From: Lachnotalea glycerini
Lineage (GTDB): Bacteria; Bacillota; Clostridia; Lachnospirales; Lachnospiraceae
NCBI RefSeq assembly: GCF_003201285.1
Contig: NZ_QICS01000001.1
Location: 706,678-770,677 of the forward strand
Direction: 5' to 3'
DNA: 64,000 bases
The notes under the pieces were generated by a model. That model did not search any database. It saw nothing but the letters and a program-made list of their open reading frames with translations, and was not told the DNA's origin. Both the position numbers and the translations under genes were made by a program. This document shows positions 19,389-29,318 of the stretch, piece after piece; position 1 is the first letter of the stretch; each line of letters starts with the position of its first letter.

Positions 19389-20681
19389 TTAGTACTTACC
19401 TAACAAATAATCAATAAATTGCTGCGCCGTTCTGCCTGATAAACCTCCATGACTTAATTCCCATTTATTTGCCTCTAAAAAGAGCTCTTCTCTTGGTATA
19501 GTTAAGCCATATTTATTTGCTAGTGCATCAACAATATTCATATATTCTTTCTTATCTGGTGCAACAAAGAAGATTGAAATACCAAACCGATAAGCTAAAG
19601 ATAATTTTTCCTGAACCGTATCTGAGGAATGTAAATCATCTCTTCGCTCCTCTTTATCGCTAAACTTTTCTCTTACCAAATGCCTTCTGTTAGAGGTTGC
19701 ATAAATCAATACATTATCTGGGCGCCTTTCCAGTCCCCCTTCAATTACTGCCTTTAAATATTTATAATCAATTTCAAATTCCTCGAAAGACAAGTCATCC
19801 ATAAATATTATAAATTTATAATTACGATTCTTAATTTGGGCAATAATAGAAGTCAAATCCTTAAACTGGTGCTTGTAAATTTCAATCATTCTTAGTCCTT
19901 GACTATAATATTCATTCAAAATAGCTTTGACACTTGTAGATTTACCTGTTCCAGCATCACCAAACAGTAAACAATTGTTGGCCTTTTTCCCATTAACAAA
20001 AGCTTGTGTATTGTCTATCAGCTTCTTTTTTTGAAGTTCATAGCCCACCAAATCATCTAAATGTACATGTTGTATATTTGTAATCGGTACAAGCTTTGTC
20101 TCATGATCTACATGTTCCACGCGAAATGCTTTATGCAGACCAAGCTTCCCAACCCCAAAATCTTTATAAAAGTTTGTCATAATTTCTTTAAAATCGAATT
20201 CATTCTCACTGCCTGACAATTTAATACTCAAATCACATATTCTATCTCTGATTCTTTTATTAAAAATCTTTCCGTTAGAAGTAGCACTTTTATAATTTAC
20301 TAACAGGGATAAACACCCTGCATGAAACGTTCTTTCTAATACAGTAAAATCAAAGTTGAATAATTTTCTAAAAATTCGAAAATCATTTAAGGCTATTTCA
20401 TTAATGGTGCCATTTACCTCTCCTACAATTTCGCAAGCAGTACTATATGCATTTTCATTATTGGCCAGCAATAAGGCCAGATAATTATGCCAAACATTAC
20501 CTAAAAAGCCATACTGTTCAGCTAACTCTATTAATTCATTCACACGATCATATAGCAATGCTTTGATATCCGAATGATTGTAATATTCATTTTCATAGTT
20601 CTCCATTATCCACGTCATATCATAAAGTAAATTGCCATTTTTAAAATGCTTATAGATAATCAGCTCACTTATACTATCCAT
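19389..20681 (-). CDS. DUF815-family AAA ATPase
   Basis: A 430-residue P-loop ATPase. The first 190 residues are helical and unannotated. Then come HVHLDDLVGYELQKKKL, Walker A LLFGDAGTGKST, Walker B FIIFMDDLSFE, sensor VLIYATSNRRHLVREKF and the sensor-2-like SGRTAQQFIDYLL, the DUF815 pattern (YeaC-like AAA). No biochemical role is established; these proteins look like MoxR/ClpX-type remodelling ATPases. The ribosome binding site (GAGGAG) lies within the last codons of pheA, 3 nt away, so it is translationally coupled to pheA. Confidence 0.82.
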   Translation of the reverse strand: MDSISELIIYKHFKNGNLLYDMTWIMENYENEYYNHSDIKALLYDRVNELIELAEQYGFLGNVWHNYLALLLANNENAYSTACEIVGEVNGTINEIALNDFRIFRKLFNFDFTVLERTFHAGCLSLLVNYKSATSNGKIFNKRIRDRICDLSIKLSGSENEFDFKEIMTNFYKDFGVGKLGLHKAFRVEHVDHETKLVPITNIQHVHLDDLVGYELQKKKLIDNTQAFVNGKKANNCLLFGDAGTGKSTSVKAILNEYYSQGLRMIEIYKHQFKDLTSIIAQIKNRNYKFIIFMDDLSFEEFEIDYKYLKAVIEGGLERRPDNVLIYATSNRRHLVREKFSDKEERRDDLHSSDTVQEKLSLAYRFGISIFFVAPDKKEYMNIVDALANKYGLTIPREELFLEANKWELSHGGLSGRTAQQFIDYLLGKY

Positions 20682-20684
20682 TGA

Positions 20685-21830
20685 TTACTCCTCGTACTTT
20701 TTATAATTTCCCAAAATTCTTAAATCAATTGTTTCTGCCTTTAGTCCCATTAAAGCATTTTGTACAGAACTATCGTTTAAATTCCCCTCAAAATCAACAA
20801 AAAACCTATACTCCCAAGGTCTGCCTTCTAAAGGTCTTGATTCTATCTTAGTCATATTAATTCCATTATAAATAAAATGCGCTAACGCATTATATAAAGT
20901 TCCACTTTCGTGTGCTACTTCAAAGCATACGCTGACTTTATCTGCTTTTATTGTAAAAATAGGTTCATGCGATACCACCATAAATCTTGTGGAATTGGTA
21001 TCACTGAAATTAATTGCTTCCTGCAAAACCTGTAAGTCATAAGTCTCAGCAGCTTTAATACTTGCAATAGCCGCCTGCGTCTTATCTTGATCCTCCCTTA
21101 CCTTTAAAGCACTTGCTGCTGTATTTTGCAGACTGATTTGCTTCCAATCTCTATGCTGATCCAGATATTTAGCACATTGCATAAGACCCTGTGGATGAGA
21201 GTAAACCGTCTTGATATCCTCTATCTTGGCATCCTTTGTGGCAAGCAATGCCTGATCTATCCTTAAAATATGCTCTCCAACAATATAATTATCATACTCT
21301 ACCAGCAAGTCATAGCTCATATTTACAATTCCGGCGGACGAATTCTCAATTGGAAGTACTGCATAATCTGCTGCTTGATTTTTAATTGTCTCCATTGCAT
21401 CCTTAAATGTTTCAACGCCATAGTTATCAACATCTTCTCCAAAATACTCTAGCATCGCAATTTGACTGTATGAACCAGGTACCCCCTGAAAAATAACCTT
21501 TTTATCTTTTTTATTTTCAATCGTATCTATTAAACGAAATGAAGTCTTATCCTGTATTCCATTTTTATTTAAAAGCTGATACTGAAGTTTACGGCTCATA
21601 CTCATAATCTGTAAAAACAGTTCTTCAATTCCATGCTTTGTAAATTCACTATGTACCTGTGATTTAACCCAGTCTAGCTTTGCATTTTCCCTTTCTTTAT
21701 CAAAGACCGGCTTACCTGTATTAATTTTATATTTTGCTACTTCTTCGCTTATCTTCATACGTTTTTCATAAAGAGTAACCAACTGGGTATCAATTTCATC
21801 AATTTCTTTTCTCAACTCTTTTAAATCCAT
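20685..21830 (-). CDS. pheA: Bifunctional chorismate mutase / prephenate dehydratase (P-protein)
   Basis: A 381-residue enzyme converting chorismate to prephenate and then phenylpyruvate for phenylalanine synthesis. The AroQ chorismate mutase domain covers residues 1-90 (ELRKEIDEIDTQLVTLYEKR). Prephenate dehydratase covers 110-290 (FQGVPGSYSQIAMLEYFG, VLPIENSSAGIVNMSYDL, NSTRFMVVS). An ACT domain follows at 300-380 with ESRPLEGRPWEYRFFVDFEG, the phenylalanine feedback site. All diagnostic residues are present, so it should be active and feedback-inhibited. It is the first gene of the pheA-DUF815-ppx-ppk1 run. Confidence 0.96.
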   Translation of the reverse strand: MDLKELRKEIDEIDTQLVTLYEKRMKISEEVAKYKINTGKPVFDKERENAKLDWVKSQVHSEFTKHGIEELFLQIMSMSRKLQYQLLNKNGIQDKTSFRLIDTIENKKDKKVIFQGVPGSYSQIAMLEYFGEDVDNYGVETFKDAMETIKNQAADYAVLPIENSSAGIVNMSYDLLVEYDNYIVGEHILRIDQALLATKDAKIEDIKTVYSHPQGLMQCAKYLDQHRDWKQISLQNTAASALKVREDQDKTQAAIASIKAAETYDLQVLQEAINFSDTNSTRFMVVSHEPIFTIKADKVSVCFEVAHESGTLYNALAHFIYNGINMTKIESRPLEGRPWEYRFFVDFEGNLNDSSVQNALMGLKAETIDLRILGNYKKYEE

Positions 21831-21871
21831 TCTTTCATCTTCCTTTTAGTCTAGACATATTTTTGAGGTTA

Positions 21872-21900
21872 ATTATATCATAATTTTTTATATTTCACCA
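21872..21900 (-). promoter_or_regulatory. Putative promoter of pheA operon
   Basis: On the minus strand TGGTGA (21895-21900) and TATAAT (21872-21877) are separated by 17 bp. The -35 is weak and the -10 perfect. It gives a leader of about 35 nt before the pheA ATG. No T-box or attenuator elements are visible in that leader. Confidence 0.5.
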
Positions 21901-21973
21901 GTTTATCTAATTATTGTTAATTTATTAATTCTCAATTTAATAATTAATTTATATAATTCATTTGCTTAATTTG

Positions 21974-22002
21974 TTGCAAAACTGTGTCGAAACTAATATA
22001 AT
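21974..22002 (+). promoter_or_regulatory. Sigma-A-type promoter of the DUF5050 gene
   Basis: TTGCAA (21974-21979), 17-bp spacer, TATAAT (21997-22002), about 60 nt upstream of the ATG at 22072. It is divergent from the pheA promoter. Confidence 0.7.
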
Positions 22003-22071
22003 TGAATTAAAGAAAAAGTAAGATTTTTTTAATAATTATAATAAATATATTTTTAATGAGGGGGAATGAGT

Positions 22072-23115
22072 ATGAAACAAAAAAATAAGACATCAGCTGT
22101 TTCTCTTATAGTCATTTTTATAATCATAGCTATTATTACTGCTATAACAATTATCTATCAGCGAAACAATAAAACAGTTTTTAACACAGGTAAAGTTTCT
22201 GGTAATACTGCCGGCAATTTATACAATAAAGGAATCTTTTGTGAATACAATGATAAGATATATTTTAGCAATTCGTATGATCAGGGGGATCTTTACGTTA
22301 TGAATTCAGATGGTACAAATATTAAAAAGCTTTATAAAGACACAGTTTCTTATATAAATGCGGCCGGTAAATATATTTATTATGCACGTAATAATTTAAA
22401 TGAGGATACGATTCATGCCATTTTCAGAGAAAATCTATTTGGTGTTTATCGAATCAATATAGATGGAAGCAAAGTTCTAAGTTTAAGTAATGAAACCTGT
22501 GGTGCTGTCAGTTTAGGAAATAATAAAATTTTCTACCAGCATTACGAGGCTGAAACCGCTCTTACTCTTAACAGCGTTTCAATTGATGGCACGCAGAATA
22601 CAAATCTTTTAAAAGATGCTGTTAATCCTGCTAATATTGTTGATGGTATTATGTATTATAACAATGTAACTGATAATTTTAACCTATGTGCGATGAATAT
22701 TGAAACTGGTAATATCAACGTAATTTACACTGGTTCATGTTGGAACCCTATCTATGACAATAACTATATCTATTTTATGGATATAGAAAATGACTACTCA
22801 CTGGCAAGGCTTAATTTATCAACGTTAGAAAAAGAGAGCTTGAATACAGGCAGAGTAGACACCTATAATTTGTATGGAGACTATATCTTCTATCAGGCGA
22901 ATGATAAAACAACTCCTCGTTTATGCAAGATGAATAAGAATGGAACCAATACAGAAACCATAATAGACGGAAATTTCAGCAATATAAATGTTACTTCCCA
23001 ATACGTTTATTTTAATCAATATGGTAATGAAGTACCAATATACAAAGTTTCCACTACAGGAGATATCAATGTTACCAGATTTGATGAAGCCGCCGAGGCG
23101 GTTGAGAATAAATAA
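22072..23115 (+). CDS. DUF5050 domain protein (secreted or membrane-anchored beta-propeller)
   Basis: About 347 residues. A single N-terminal membrane helix (VSLIVIFIIIAIITAITII) acts as signal anchor and places the rest outside the cell. The body is made of repeated units of the form YYDNKIYFSN..DGDLYVMNSDGTNIKKL, the DUF5050/TolB-like propeller blade repeat. No catalytic residues can be recognised; such proteins may bind ligands or cell-wall material. The ATG at 22072 lies 8 nt after GAGGGG; the ATG at 22066 is too close. It is a monocistronic + gene between two minus operons. Confidence 0.8.
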   Translation: MKQKNKTSAVSLIVIFIIIAIITAITIIYQRNNKTVFNTGKVSGNTAGNLYNKGIFCEYNDKIYFSNSYDQGDLYVMNSDGTNIKKLYKDTVSYINAAGKYIYYARNNLNEDTIHAIFRENLFGVYRINIDGSKVLSLSNETCGAVSLGNNKIFYQHYEAETALTLNSVSIDGTQNTNLLKDAVNPANIVDGIMYYNNVTDNFNLCAMNIETGNINVIYTGSCWNPIYDNNYIYFMDIENDYSLARLNLSTLEKESLNTGRVDTYNLYGDYIFYQANDKTTPRLCKMNKNGTNTETIIDGNFSNINVTSQYVYFNQYGNEVPIYKVSTTGDINVTRFDEAAEAVENK

Positions 23116-23163
23116 AATGCTTAGATTAGAGATTGAGTTTTTTGATACTATTGTACCTGAATT

Positions 23164-23201
23164 GTTACAAAAGGAGAGGCTGATACCTTTCCTTTTGTAA
23201 C
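23164..23201. terminator. Hairpin between convergent genes
   Basis: A stem of GTTACAAAAGG / CCTTTTGTAAC type, about 16 bp with one mismatch, in the gap between the DUF5050 gene (+) and the folate operon (minus). No strong T-tract on either strand, so its efficiency is uncertain. Confidence 0.55.
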
Positions 23202-23232
23202 TATACACCATATATTTTTATAGAAGTAGATA

Positions 23233-24048
23233 TTATTTTTGTAAATCATAAAGCATTTCAATTACCATTTTATGATTGACTGGATTTCTTTTATAAGGAA
23301 TAATTTGTGCCAATGGTTTTAATACAAAATCTCTTTTATGCATTTCAATATGAGGAATGATTAAGTCATCATCAGCTAAAATTAAATCATCATAAAATAT
23401 GATATCCAGATCCAGAGTTCTTGGTCCCCATTTTACTATTCTTTCTCTATGCTCAGCATTCTCTATTTCATGAAGACAGGTAAGTAATTCCTTTGGATTT
23501 AATATAGTCTTAAGCTCTAGACATCCATTTAAGAAATCATCCTGAACCACATCCCCGTACGGCTGTGTTAAAATAAAATCAGAAACTTTAGTTATCCTAC
23601 AAGTTTCTCTTTGATTTAATGCATAAATAGAATCATCTAAGTGTTTCTTCTTATCACCAATATTAGAGCCACAAGCAATATACGCCGTATGCCATTTACG
23701 GCTAATTTCAACTGCTACATTCTCGATTGGAATACCAATAGGTGCCCATGGCTTTTTAATCTCTAAATCAATTTGCTCTAAATTATCCCAATTAAGCAAC
23801 AAATTCATAGCTATTTTTTCTGCTGCGGTTTCTATCAACTTAAAAGTATGCTTTTTCATAAAATTCTCAATATATTTGCAAATCTCGCCATAGTGAATTG
23901 ACTTTTCCAGATTATCTGTAAGTCCGGCTTCTCTTGTATCAAGATACAAGATTGCAGATACCAAGAATTTTTGTCCTAAAACATTTTCTTCCTTAAACAC
24001 ACCATGATTACAAAACACTTCTAAATTACTAATTTTAATTTTATCCAT
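23233..24048 (-). CDS. folBK: Fused dihydroneopterin aldolase / HPPK
   Basis: About 271 residues in two domains. Residues 1-115 are FolB (KIKISNLEVFCNHGVF, VSAILYLDTR, HYGEICKYIENFM), cleaving dihydroneopterin to 6-hydroxymethyl-dihydropterin. Residues 117-271 are FolK (YIACGSNIGDKKKHL, ENAEHRERIVKWGPRTLDLDI), pyrophosphorylating it for FolP. The fusion is common in Firmicutes. The start is ambiguous: ATG at 24048 or an in-frame TTG at 24054; GGAAAGG lies inside the end of folP. It is the last gene of the folate operon. Confidence 0.93.
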   Translation of the reverse strand: MDKIKISNLEVFCNHGVFKEENVLGQKFLVSAILYLDTREAGLTDNLEKSIHYGEICKYIENFMKKHTFKLIETAAEKIAMNLLLNWDNLEQIDLEIKKPWAPIGIPIENVAVEISRKWHTAYIACGSNIGDKKKHLDDSIYALNQRETCRITKVSDFILTQPYGDVVQDDFLNGCLELKTILNPKELLTCLHEIENAEHRERIVKWGPRTLDLDIIFYDDLILADDDLIIPHIEMHKRDFVLKPLAQIIPYKRNPVNHKMVIEMLYDLQK

Positions 24049-24056
24049 GGTCAATA

Positions 24057-24863
24057 CTACCTTTCCATGATTGTTTTTGTCATTTTAATAACTCTTTTAT
24101 TTTCCTTGATATCATGAACTCTTACAAATGCACACCCTTTCAAGACCCCCATAACCGTTGTAACCAATGTACCTTCCAGTCTTTCATAAACAGGTAACTC
24201 AAGTGTAAGACCAATTACTGACTTTCTGGAGGCTGCAAGTAAGAAAGGATATCCAAGTCCACAAAGTTCATCTAAATGATTGATTATCTCAAGATTTTGT
24301 TCATAGGTTTTCCCAAATCCAACTCCTGGGTCAAGAATTATTTTATCCTGCTTAATTCCAGCTCTTTTCGCACTCTCTATAATCTGTTCTAAATCCATTA
24401 ACACATCAGGCATAAAATTATGATAATTTGTGTTGTCCCGATTATGCATCAAACAGCATGTCACTTCTTCCTCGGCAATTAGCCTTGCCATCTCTTTGTC
24501 ATATTTAAGTCCCCATATATCATTAACTAACGATGCTCCTGCCAAAATCCCTGCTTTTGCAACTTTTGCTTTATAAGAGTCAACCGATATTGGTATGTCA
24601 AAATGCTTATGAATCTTCTCAATAACTGGAGCTACTCTGTGTATCTCCTCCTGTTCACTGATTGGAATATGACCAGGTCTAGTAGATTCTCCACCCACAT
24701 CAATAATATCAACTCCTTCTAAAATCATTTCCTCCACCCGCTTAAGTGCTTTATCTATGTGATTAAATTCACCTCCATCTGAGAAAGAATCTGGTGTTAC
24801 ATTTAAAATTCCCATGATATATACATTATTTTCAACATCGAAGTTCTTGTTTCCAATTTTCAT
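24057..24863 (-). CDS. folP: Dihydropteroate synthase
   Basis: A 268-residue TIM-barrel enzyme condensing 6-hydroxymethyl-dihydropterin pyrophosphate with p-aminobenzoate; it is the sulfonamide target. Both signatures are present: MGILNVTPDSFSDGGEF and DVGGESTRPGHIPIS, plus DPGVGFGKT and a RVHD near the C-terminus. Length is normal. AGGAAGGAG lies 6 nt before the ATG. Confidence 0.96.
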   Translation of the reverse strand: MKIGNKNFDVENNVYIMGILNVTPDSFSDGGEFNHIDKALKRVEEMILEGVDIIDVGGESTRPGHIPISEQEEIHRVAPVIEKIHKHFDIPISVDSYKAKVAKAGILAGASLVNDIWGLKYDKEMARLIAEEEVTCCLMHNRDNTNYHNFMPDVLMDLEQIIESAKRAGIKQDKIILDPGVGFGKTYEQNLEIINHLDELCGLGYPFLLAASRKSVIGLTLELPVYERLEGTLVTTVMGVLKGCAFVRVHDIKENKRVIKMTKTIMER

Positions 24864-24891
24864 AAAAGGCTCCTTCCTAATGCTGTGGTTG

Positions 24892-25374
24892 TTATAAACA
24901 AATAAGACTGTTTTTTCTTATCTCATCCCAATTACAAGTTTTCCTTGCTTTACAAGAAAAACACAGACGGGACAGCTTGTCTGCCTGATAAAGAATACCA
25001 CTTAAATCCATTCGCTCATCACCTTTTATCTCTCTATGTGATACAATTGCATAGATAATTATTTCAACTTCTTCGTTTCCAAAACCGCACTGAGTTAAAA
25101 TCTCTCTTCCAATTATACCTCCTGCCAACTCATGAGGAATATGATTTACATACTGTTCATATCTTCCAATATCATGGAGTAGTGCTGCGGCATAGATAAG
25201 CCTTTTATCAATAGGCACCTGCATTTCCATGCTTTTTATATAAGCAATTCTTGCAACATCCATAAAATGCGATATATTATGTCTGCAATAAATTCTATCT
25301 TTCTCTAATTCCTCAATATTTTTCAGATAGGATTGATATAATTGATTATTTATAATTTTATTTACTAATTCCAT
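24892..25374 (-). CDS. HD-domain phosphohydrolase in folate operon
   Basis: A 160-residue HD-superfamily protein. Metal ligands are H33-x..H37 region (RHNISHFMDVARIAY), the HD pair in AALLHDIGRYEQ, a histidine in NHIPHELAGG and a late aspartate in LYQADKLSRLC. A CKARKTC cysteine pair near the C-terminus is unusual and may bind metal. It sits between folE and folP, 10 nt after folE, where other bacteria may encode a dihydroneopterin triphosphate pyrophosphohydrolase. A role in that dephosphorylation is my inference. The ribosome binding site is weak, suggesting coupling to folE. Confidence 0.8.
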   Translation of the reverse strand: MELVNKIINNQLYQSYLKNIEELEKDRIYCRHNISHFMDVARIAYIKSMEMQVPIDKRLIYAAALLHDIGRYEQYVNHIPHELAGGIIGREILTQCGFGNEEVEIIIYAIVSHREIKGDERMDLSGILYQADKLSRLCFSCKARKTCNWDEIRKNSLICL

Positions 25375-25384
25375 TCTTTTAAGC

Positions 25385-25948
25385 TCATTTCACTAATTGT
25401 AAAAATTCATTTTTCAGCTCTAAGTTAGTCTCAAATTCACCCCTGGCTACTATCGTTATTGTTTTACTGCCTGGCTTTTTTATTCCTCGCATTGTCATAC
25501 ACAGATGTTCTGCTTCTATCAAAACAATAGCCCCCTTTGGCATTAAATGATACATTAAGGCATCCGCTATCTGTGCTGTCAGTTTCTCCTGAATCTGAGG
25601 TCTTTTCGCAAATACTTCCACAGTTCTTGCAAGCTTGCTTAATCCAACCACTCTACCATCTGGAATATAAGCCATGCTCGCTTTACCATAAAACGGCATC
25701 AAATGATGTTCACACATCGAGTAAAAAGTGATATCCTTTTCTATAACCATTTCATTGTTTTCTACTTGAAATGTTTTAGATAAATGAATATTAGCATCAT
25801 CACTCATGCCGCCATAGATTTCTTCACACATCCTGGCAATTCGTTCTGGCGTTTCCCTTAACCCTTCTCTTGTAGTCTCTTCACCAATTCCCTCTAGCAG
25901 AAGCTTTATCGCCTCTTTTACTTTTTCTTTATCAACCATCGTACCCAT
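25385..25948 (-). CDS. folE: GTP cyclohydrolase I
   Basis: A 187-residue enzyme converting GTP to 7,8-dihydroneopterin triphosphate, the first step of folate synthesis. Zinc and active-site motifs are present: [52 protein letters not shown]. Its start overlaps the end of folC by 17 nt; an internal ATG at 25939 would overlap by 8. Both are compatible with an AGGCGG just upstream. Translational coupling with folC is likely. Confidence 0.96.
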   Translation of the reverse strand: MGTMVDKEKVKEAIKLLLEGIGEETTREGLRETPERIARMCEEIYGGMSDDANIHLSKTFQVENNEMVIEKDITFYSMCEHHLMPFYGKASMAYIPDGRVVGLSKLARTVEVFAKRPQIQEKLTAQIADALMYHLMPKGAIVLIEAEHLCMTMRGIKKPGSKTITIVARGEFETNLELKNEFLQLVK

Positions 25949-27236
25949 TACCGCCTTTCAAGGAATTTACATACCTTTCAAACTCTCCTAGATAGGATAA
26001 AGAACCAAATACTATAATAGCATCCATTTGATTCTTTTGTTTCATACATTCAATTGCTGCCGCTTCTAAGGTCGGCATATAATAAACATTTGTATTATAT
26101 TTTTTCACCACCTTGGCTAATTCTTTACCATCCAAGGCACGCTTATTGTTAGGTGTCGTAACCGTTAATATTTTTACAGCAATTGGTGCTGTTATTTTTA
26201 CTATTTTTTCATATTCTTTATCAGATAATACTCCAATAACAAACATAATTCTTTTTTGCTTCAAGTAAATATCTATCGTTTCTTTTAATCTCTTTGCCGC
26301 TGCCTCATTATGTGCACCATCTAAGATTATAAGAGGAGTCTCACAGATTTCAGAAAATCTTCCTGGCCATTTTGTCAGTTTTAAACCCATCCTGATAGCT
26401 TTATCTTCAATCAAAAAACCTTTTTTTCTTAAAGCCTTAACAGTCTCTATTGCAAGAATGGCATTTTGTATTTGATAACTGCCCAAAAGACTTATTTCTA
26501 TTTTTTTTAATTCATTATAATCAAAACATGTGCTTAATAACCCAAATGCTATTTTATCTGTTTGATCAAAGTCAGCAAGGATCAATTCATTTTTGTATGC
26601 AAAACACTTTTTTCTGATTTCTTTCATAGCATCAGGCTCTTGATTTGCAGTAACTATAATGGATTCTTTTTTAATAATGCCTGATTTATTAGCTGCTATT
26701 TCCTGCAGCGAATCTCCCAAATACTCCATATGATCTTTACTGATTGGTGTCAGTACAGCCACCAATGTTTTCTCAACTACATTGGTAGCATCCAACAAGC
26801 CACCCAATCCGGTTTCTAACACAACCAAATCACATTTTTCTTGTTTAAAATACAGTAATGCAAGTACCGTTTCTACTTCAAAAACAGTAGGATGGTCGAA
26901 TCCCTCCATAAGCATCCTATCAATTGCAGCTTTGATAATAAAGGTTAGTGTACCTAACGAAGTCTTTGTTATATATTGTTCGTCAACCTGTATTTTTTCT
27001 CGATAGGAAAAAACACTTGGTGATATATATCTCCCTATTTTATAGCCTGCTGTTTTTAAAATAGTAGAAATAAAGGCTAGCGTAGAACCTTTGCCGTTCG
27101 TCCCTGCTATATGAACAAATTGTAACTCTTTATCCGGATTTCCTACTCTTGCAAGAAGTTCCTTTATATTACCTAACCCTAGCACGCTGCCATATTTAGT
27201 TATTTCATTTAAATACTCTCTTGCCTCTTTATACAT
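25932..27236 (-). CDS. folC: Dihydrofolate synthase / folylpolyglutamate synthase
   Basis: A 434-residue Mur-ligase-like ATPase that adds glutamate to dihydropteroate and folates. It shows [20 protein letters not shown] (P-loop), [57 protein letters not shown] and LDGAHNEAA. Its ATG overlaps the stop of the preceding methyltransferase gene by one base (TAATG), so the two are coupled. Confidence 0.95.
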   Translation of the reverse strand: MYKEAREYLNEITKYGSVLGLGNIKELLARVGNPDKELQFVHIAGTNGKGSTLAFISTILKTAGYKIGRYISPSVFSYREKIQVDEQYITKTSLGTLTFIIKAAIDRMLMEGFDHPTVFEVETVLALLYFKQEKCDLVVLETGLGGLLDATNVVEKTLVAVLTPISKDHMEYLGDSLQEIAANKSGIIKKESIIVTANQEPDAMKEIRKKCFAYKNELILADFDQTDKIAFGLLSTCFDYNELKKIEISLLGSYQIQNAILAIETVKALRKKGFLIEDKAIRMGLKLTKWPGRFSEICETPLIILDGAHNEAAAKRLKETIDIYLKQKRIMFVIGVLSDKEYEKIVKITAPIAVKILTVTTPNNKRALDGKELAKVVKKYNTNVYYMPTLEAAAIECMKQKNQMDAIIVFGSLSYLGEFERYVNSLKGGNGYDG

Positions 27237-28438
27237 TACTTTTCATCACATACTTGGAAGATATAGAATTTCAAATAGTAAGATTCATCTGCTGCCCAAA
27301 GAATAGGATGGTCAGCTGCCTGAGTCCTATATTCTACTTGCCTTAGTCTCTTATGAACATTTTTAGCTGCCTGCTTAATGGTATCCGAAAATAATTCTGG
27401 TGTCATGAAATGAGAACAAGAACAAGTTGCCAGATAGCCACCATCTTTTAATAGCTTCATGCCTCTTATATTAATTTCCCTATAGCCTTTAATCGCATTT
27501 TTTACCGAGTTTTTGGATTTTGTAAAAGCAGGCGGATCCAAAATTATAACATCAAAACGTTCCCCATCACTCTCTAATTTTGGTAATAAATCAAAGACAT
27601 TGGCACATTCAAAATGTACTACTCTTTCAAGTCCGTTCAATTTTGCATTTTCTCTTGCTTGATTTACTCCAAGCTCAGATGCATCAACTCCAAGTACATT
27701 TTGAGCCCCACAAGCTCCTGCATTAAGCGCAAAGGATCCGGTATGTGTAAAGCAGTCCAATACAGATGCATTTTTACATAACTTTCCAACTGCCTGCCTG
27801 TTATATTTCTGATCCAGAAAAAATCCTGTCTTTTGCCCTTCTTCTACATCTACTATATATCGAATTCCATTTTCAACAATCTCAACCTTTGTGTCAAATT
27901 CTTCTCCAATGAATCCCTTGGTTCTTTCCATTCCCTCATTTAATCTAACCTTAGCGTCACTTCTTTCATAAACGCCACGAATTTTAATTCCCGACTCCAT
28001 TAGCACTTCCTTTAATAAATCAACAATCATAAGTTTATATTTGTCAATTCCCAAAGCCAGTGATTCAACCACCAATACATCTGAAAATTTATCAACTACC
28101 AGTCCGGGTAAAAAATCAGCTTCGCCAAATATTACTCTGCAACTGGACGTATCAACGGTTTGTGTCCTATATTTCCAAGCATTTCTGACCCTCATCTCAA
28201 AGAAATCTCTATTAATTTCTTGGTCTATCTTTCTTGTTAGAATTCGAACAGTAAGCTTTGAGTTGGTATTGATAAAACCTTTTCCCAAAAAAAATCCATC
28301 AAAATCCTCAACTATAACAATATCACCATTTTGAAAAATCCCTTGTATTTCATCTATTTCATTATCATAAACCCACATTCCTCCAGTCTTAAGGGTTCTG
28401 CCTTTTCCTTTTATGATTCTAACAACTGCATTACTCAT
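27236..28438 (-). CDS. Class I SAM-dependent rRNA methyltransferase (RlmI/RlmL-C type)
   Basis: About 400 residues. An N-terminal PUA domain (VVRIIKGKGRTLKTGGMWVY, residues 3-75) precedes a Rossmann methyltransferase. SAM-binding VLDCFTHTGSFALNAGACGA and catalytic DPPAFTKSK define the RlmI-like 23S rRNA m5C methyltransferase family (COG1092). The exact target nucleotide is not given by sequence. The ATG at 28438 is preceded by AAAGGAGG at 5-nt spacing; the longer frame to 28471 is unsupported. It is the first gene of the folate operon. Confidence 0.9.
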   Translation of the reverse strand: MSNAVVRIIKGKGRTLKTGGMWVYDNEIDEIQGIFQNGDIVIVEDFDGFFLGKGFINTNSKLTVRILTRKIDQEINRDFFEMRVRNAWKYRTQTVDTSSCRVIFGEADFLPGLVVDKFSDVLVVESLALGIDKYKLMIVDLLKEVLMESGIKIRGVYERSDAKVRLNEGMERTKGFIGEEFDTKVEIVENGIRYIVDVEEGQKTGFFLDQKYNRQAVGKLCKNASVLDCFTHTGSFALNAGACGAQNVLGVDASELGVNQARENAKLNGLERVVHFECANVFDLLPKLESDGERFDVIILDPPAFTKSKNSVKNAIKGYREINIRGMKLLKDGGYLATCSCSHFMTPELFSDTIKQAAKNVHKRLRQVEYRTQAADHPILWAADESYYLKFYIFQVCDEK

Positions 28439-28494
28439 AAATTCCTCCTTTTGTGCGTCATACACACACACGGTAGATAGAAAACTTCACTTAG

Positions 28495-28523
28495 AAAAGG
28501 AAAGTCCAATTCATGAACTTTCC
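28495..28523 (-). terminator. Terminator of amino-acid ABC operon
   Basis: Hairpin GGAAAGT / ACTTTCC (28499-28505 and 28517-28523) followed on the minus strand by TTTTC, 24 nt after the stop of the ATPase gene. Confidence 0.7.
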
Positions 28524-28546
28524 ATATTACTTGCCCAAATAGGCAG

Positions 28547-29305
28547 CTATAATACTTTCTTTAAAAATTGCTTTGTTCTTTCACTTTTCGGATTGGTAAA
28601 AATCTGTTCCGGTTTTCCAATTTCTTCTACCTGCCCCTGATACATGAATACAACTCTGTCTGCAACCTCTCTTGCAAATCCCATTTCATGCGTAACAACA
28701 AGCATAGTCATCCCATCTTCTGCCAGTTTTTTCATAACGTTCAATACCTCTCCCACAAGTTCAGGATCAAGAGCCGAAGTAGGTTCATCAAACAACATGA
28801 TCTTAGGCTTCATTGCTAATGCTCTGGCAATTGCCACCCTTTGCTGCTGACCACCTGACAATTTAGATGGATAAGCATCGATTTTATCGGACAATCCTAC
28901 TTTACCAAGCAAATCTCTTGCCGTTTCTTCTGCCTCTGCCTTGCTAATCTTTTTCACATTCATAGGGGCGATCATTACATTTTCAAGAACTGTTTTATGT
29001 GGAAATAGATTAAATCTTTGAAAAACCATTCCAACCTCTAACAAAATATCAGCTCTTTCTTTTGATGTTATCTTATTTATTTTTGCTCCCTTTTCTCTTT
29101 TCTCCAGCAGCTTATCTTCTATATAAATAGCGCCCTCCGTTATCTTCTCTAAACGGTTAAGTGAACGTAAATAAGTTGATTTACCAGCCCCTGACGGACC
29201 AATAATACATAATACTTCTCCCGGCTCTACTGTAAGACTAATATTCTTTAAAACCTTAAGCTCTCCAAAATCCTTACATACATTTTCTGTCTTAATCATT
29301 GACAT
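28547..29305 (-). CDS. Polar amino acid ABC transporter ATP-binding protein
   Basis: A 252-residue GlnQ/ArtP-class ATPase. Walker A is [18 protein letters not shown], the signature is [15 protein letters not shown], Walker B is [16 protein letters not shown] and the switch is [15 protein letters not shown]. Together with the permease and lipoprotein upstream it makes a complete importer for a polar amino acid; sequence alone does not tell which (glutamine, cystine, arginine or other). Spacing of 13 nt to the permease and an AGGAGG 9 nt before ATG support an operon. Confidence 0.93.
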   Translation of the reverse strand: MSMIKTENVCKDFGELKVLKNISLTVEPGEVLCIIGPSGAGKSTYLRSLNRLEKITEGAIYIEDKLLEKREKGAKINKITSKERADILLEVGMVFQRFNLFPHKTVLENVMIAPMNVKKISKAEAEETARDLLGKVGLSDKIDAYPSKLSGGQQQRVAIARALAMKPKIMLFDEPTSALDPELVGEVLNVMKKLAEDGMTMLVVTHEMGFAREVADRVVFMYQGQVEEIGKPEQIFTNPKSERTKQFLKKVL

Positions 29306-29318
29306 ATTGTCTTACCTC

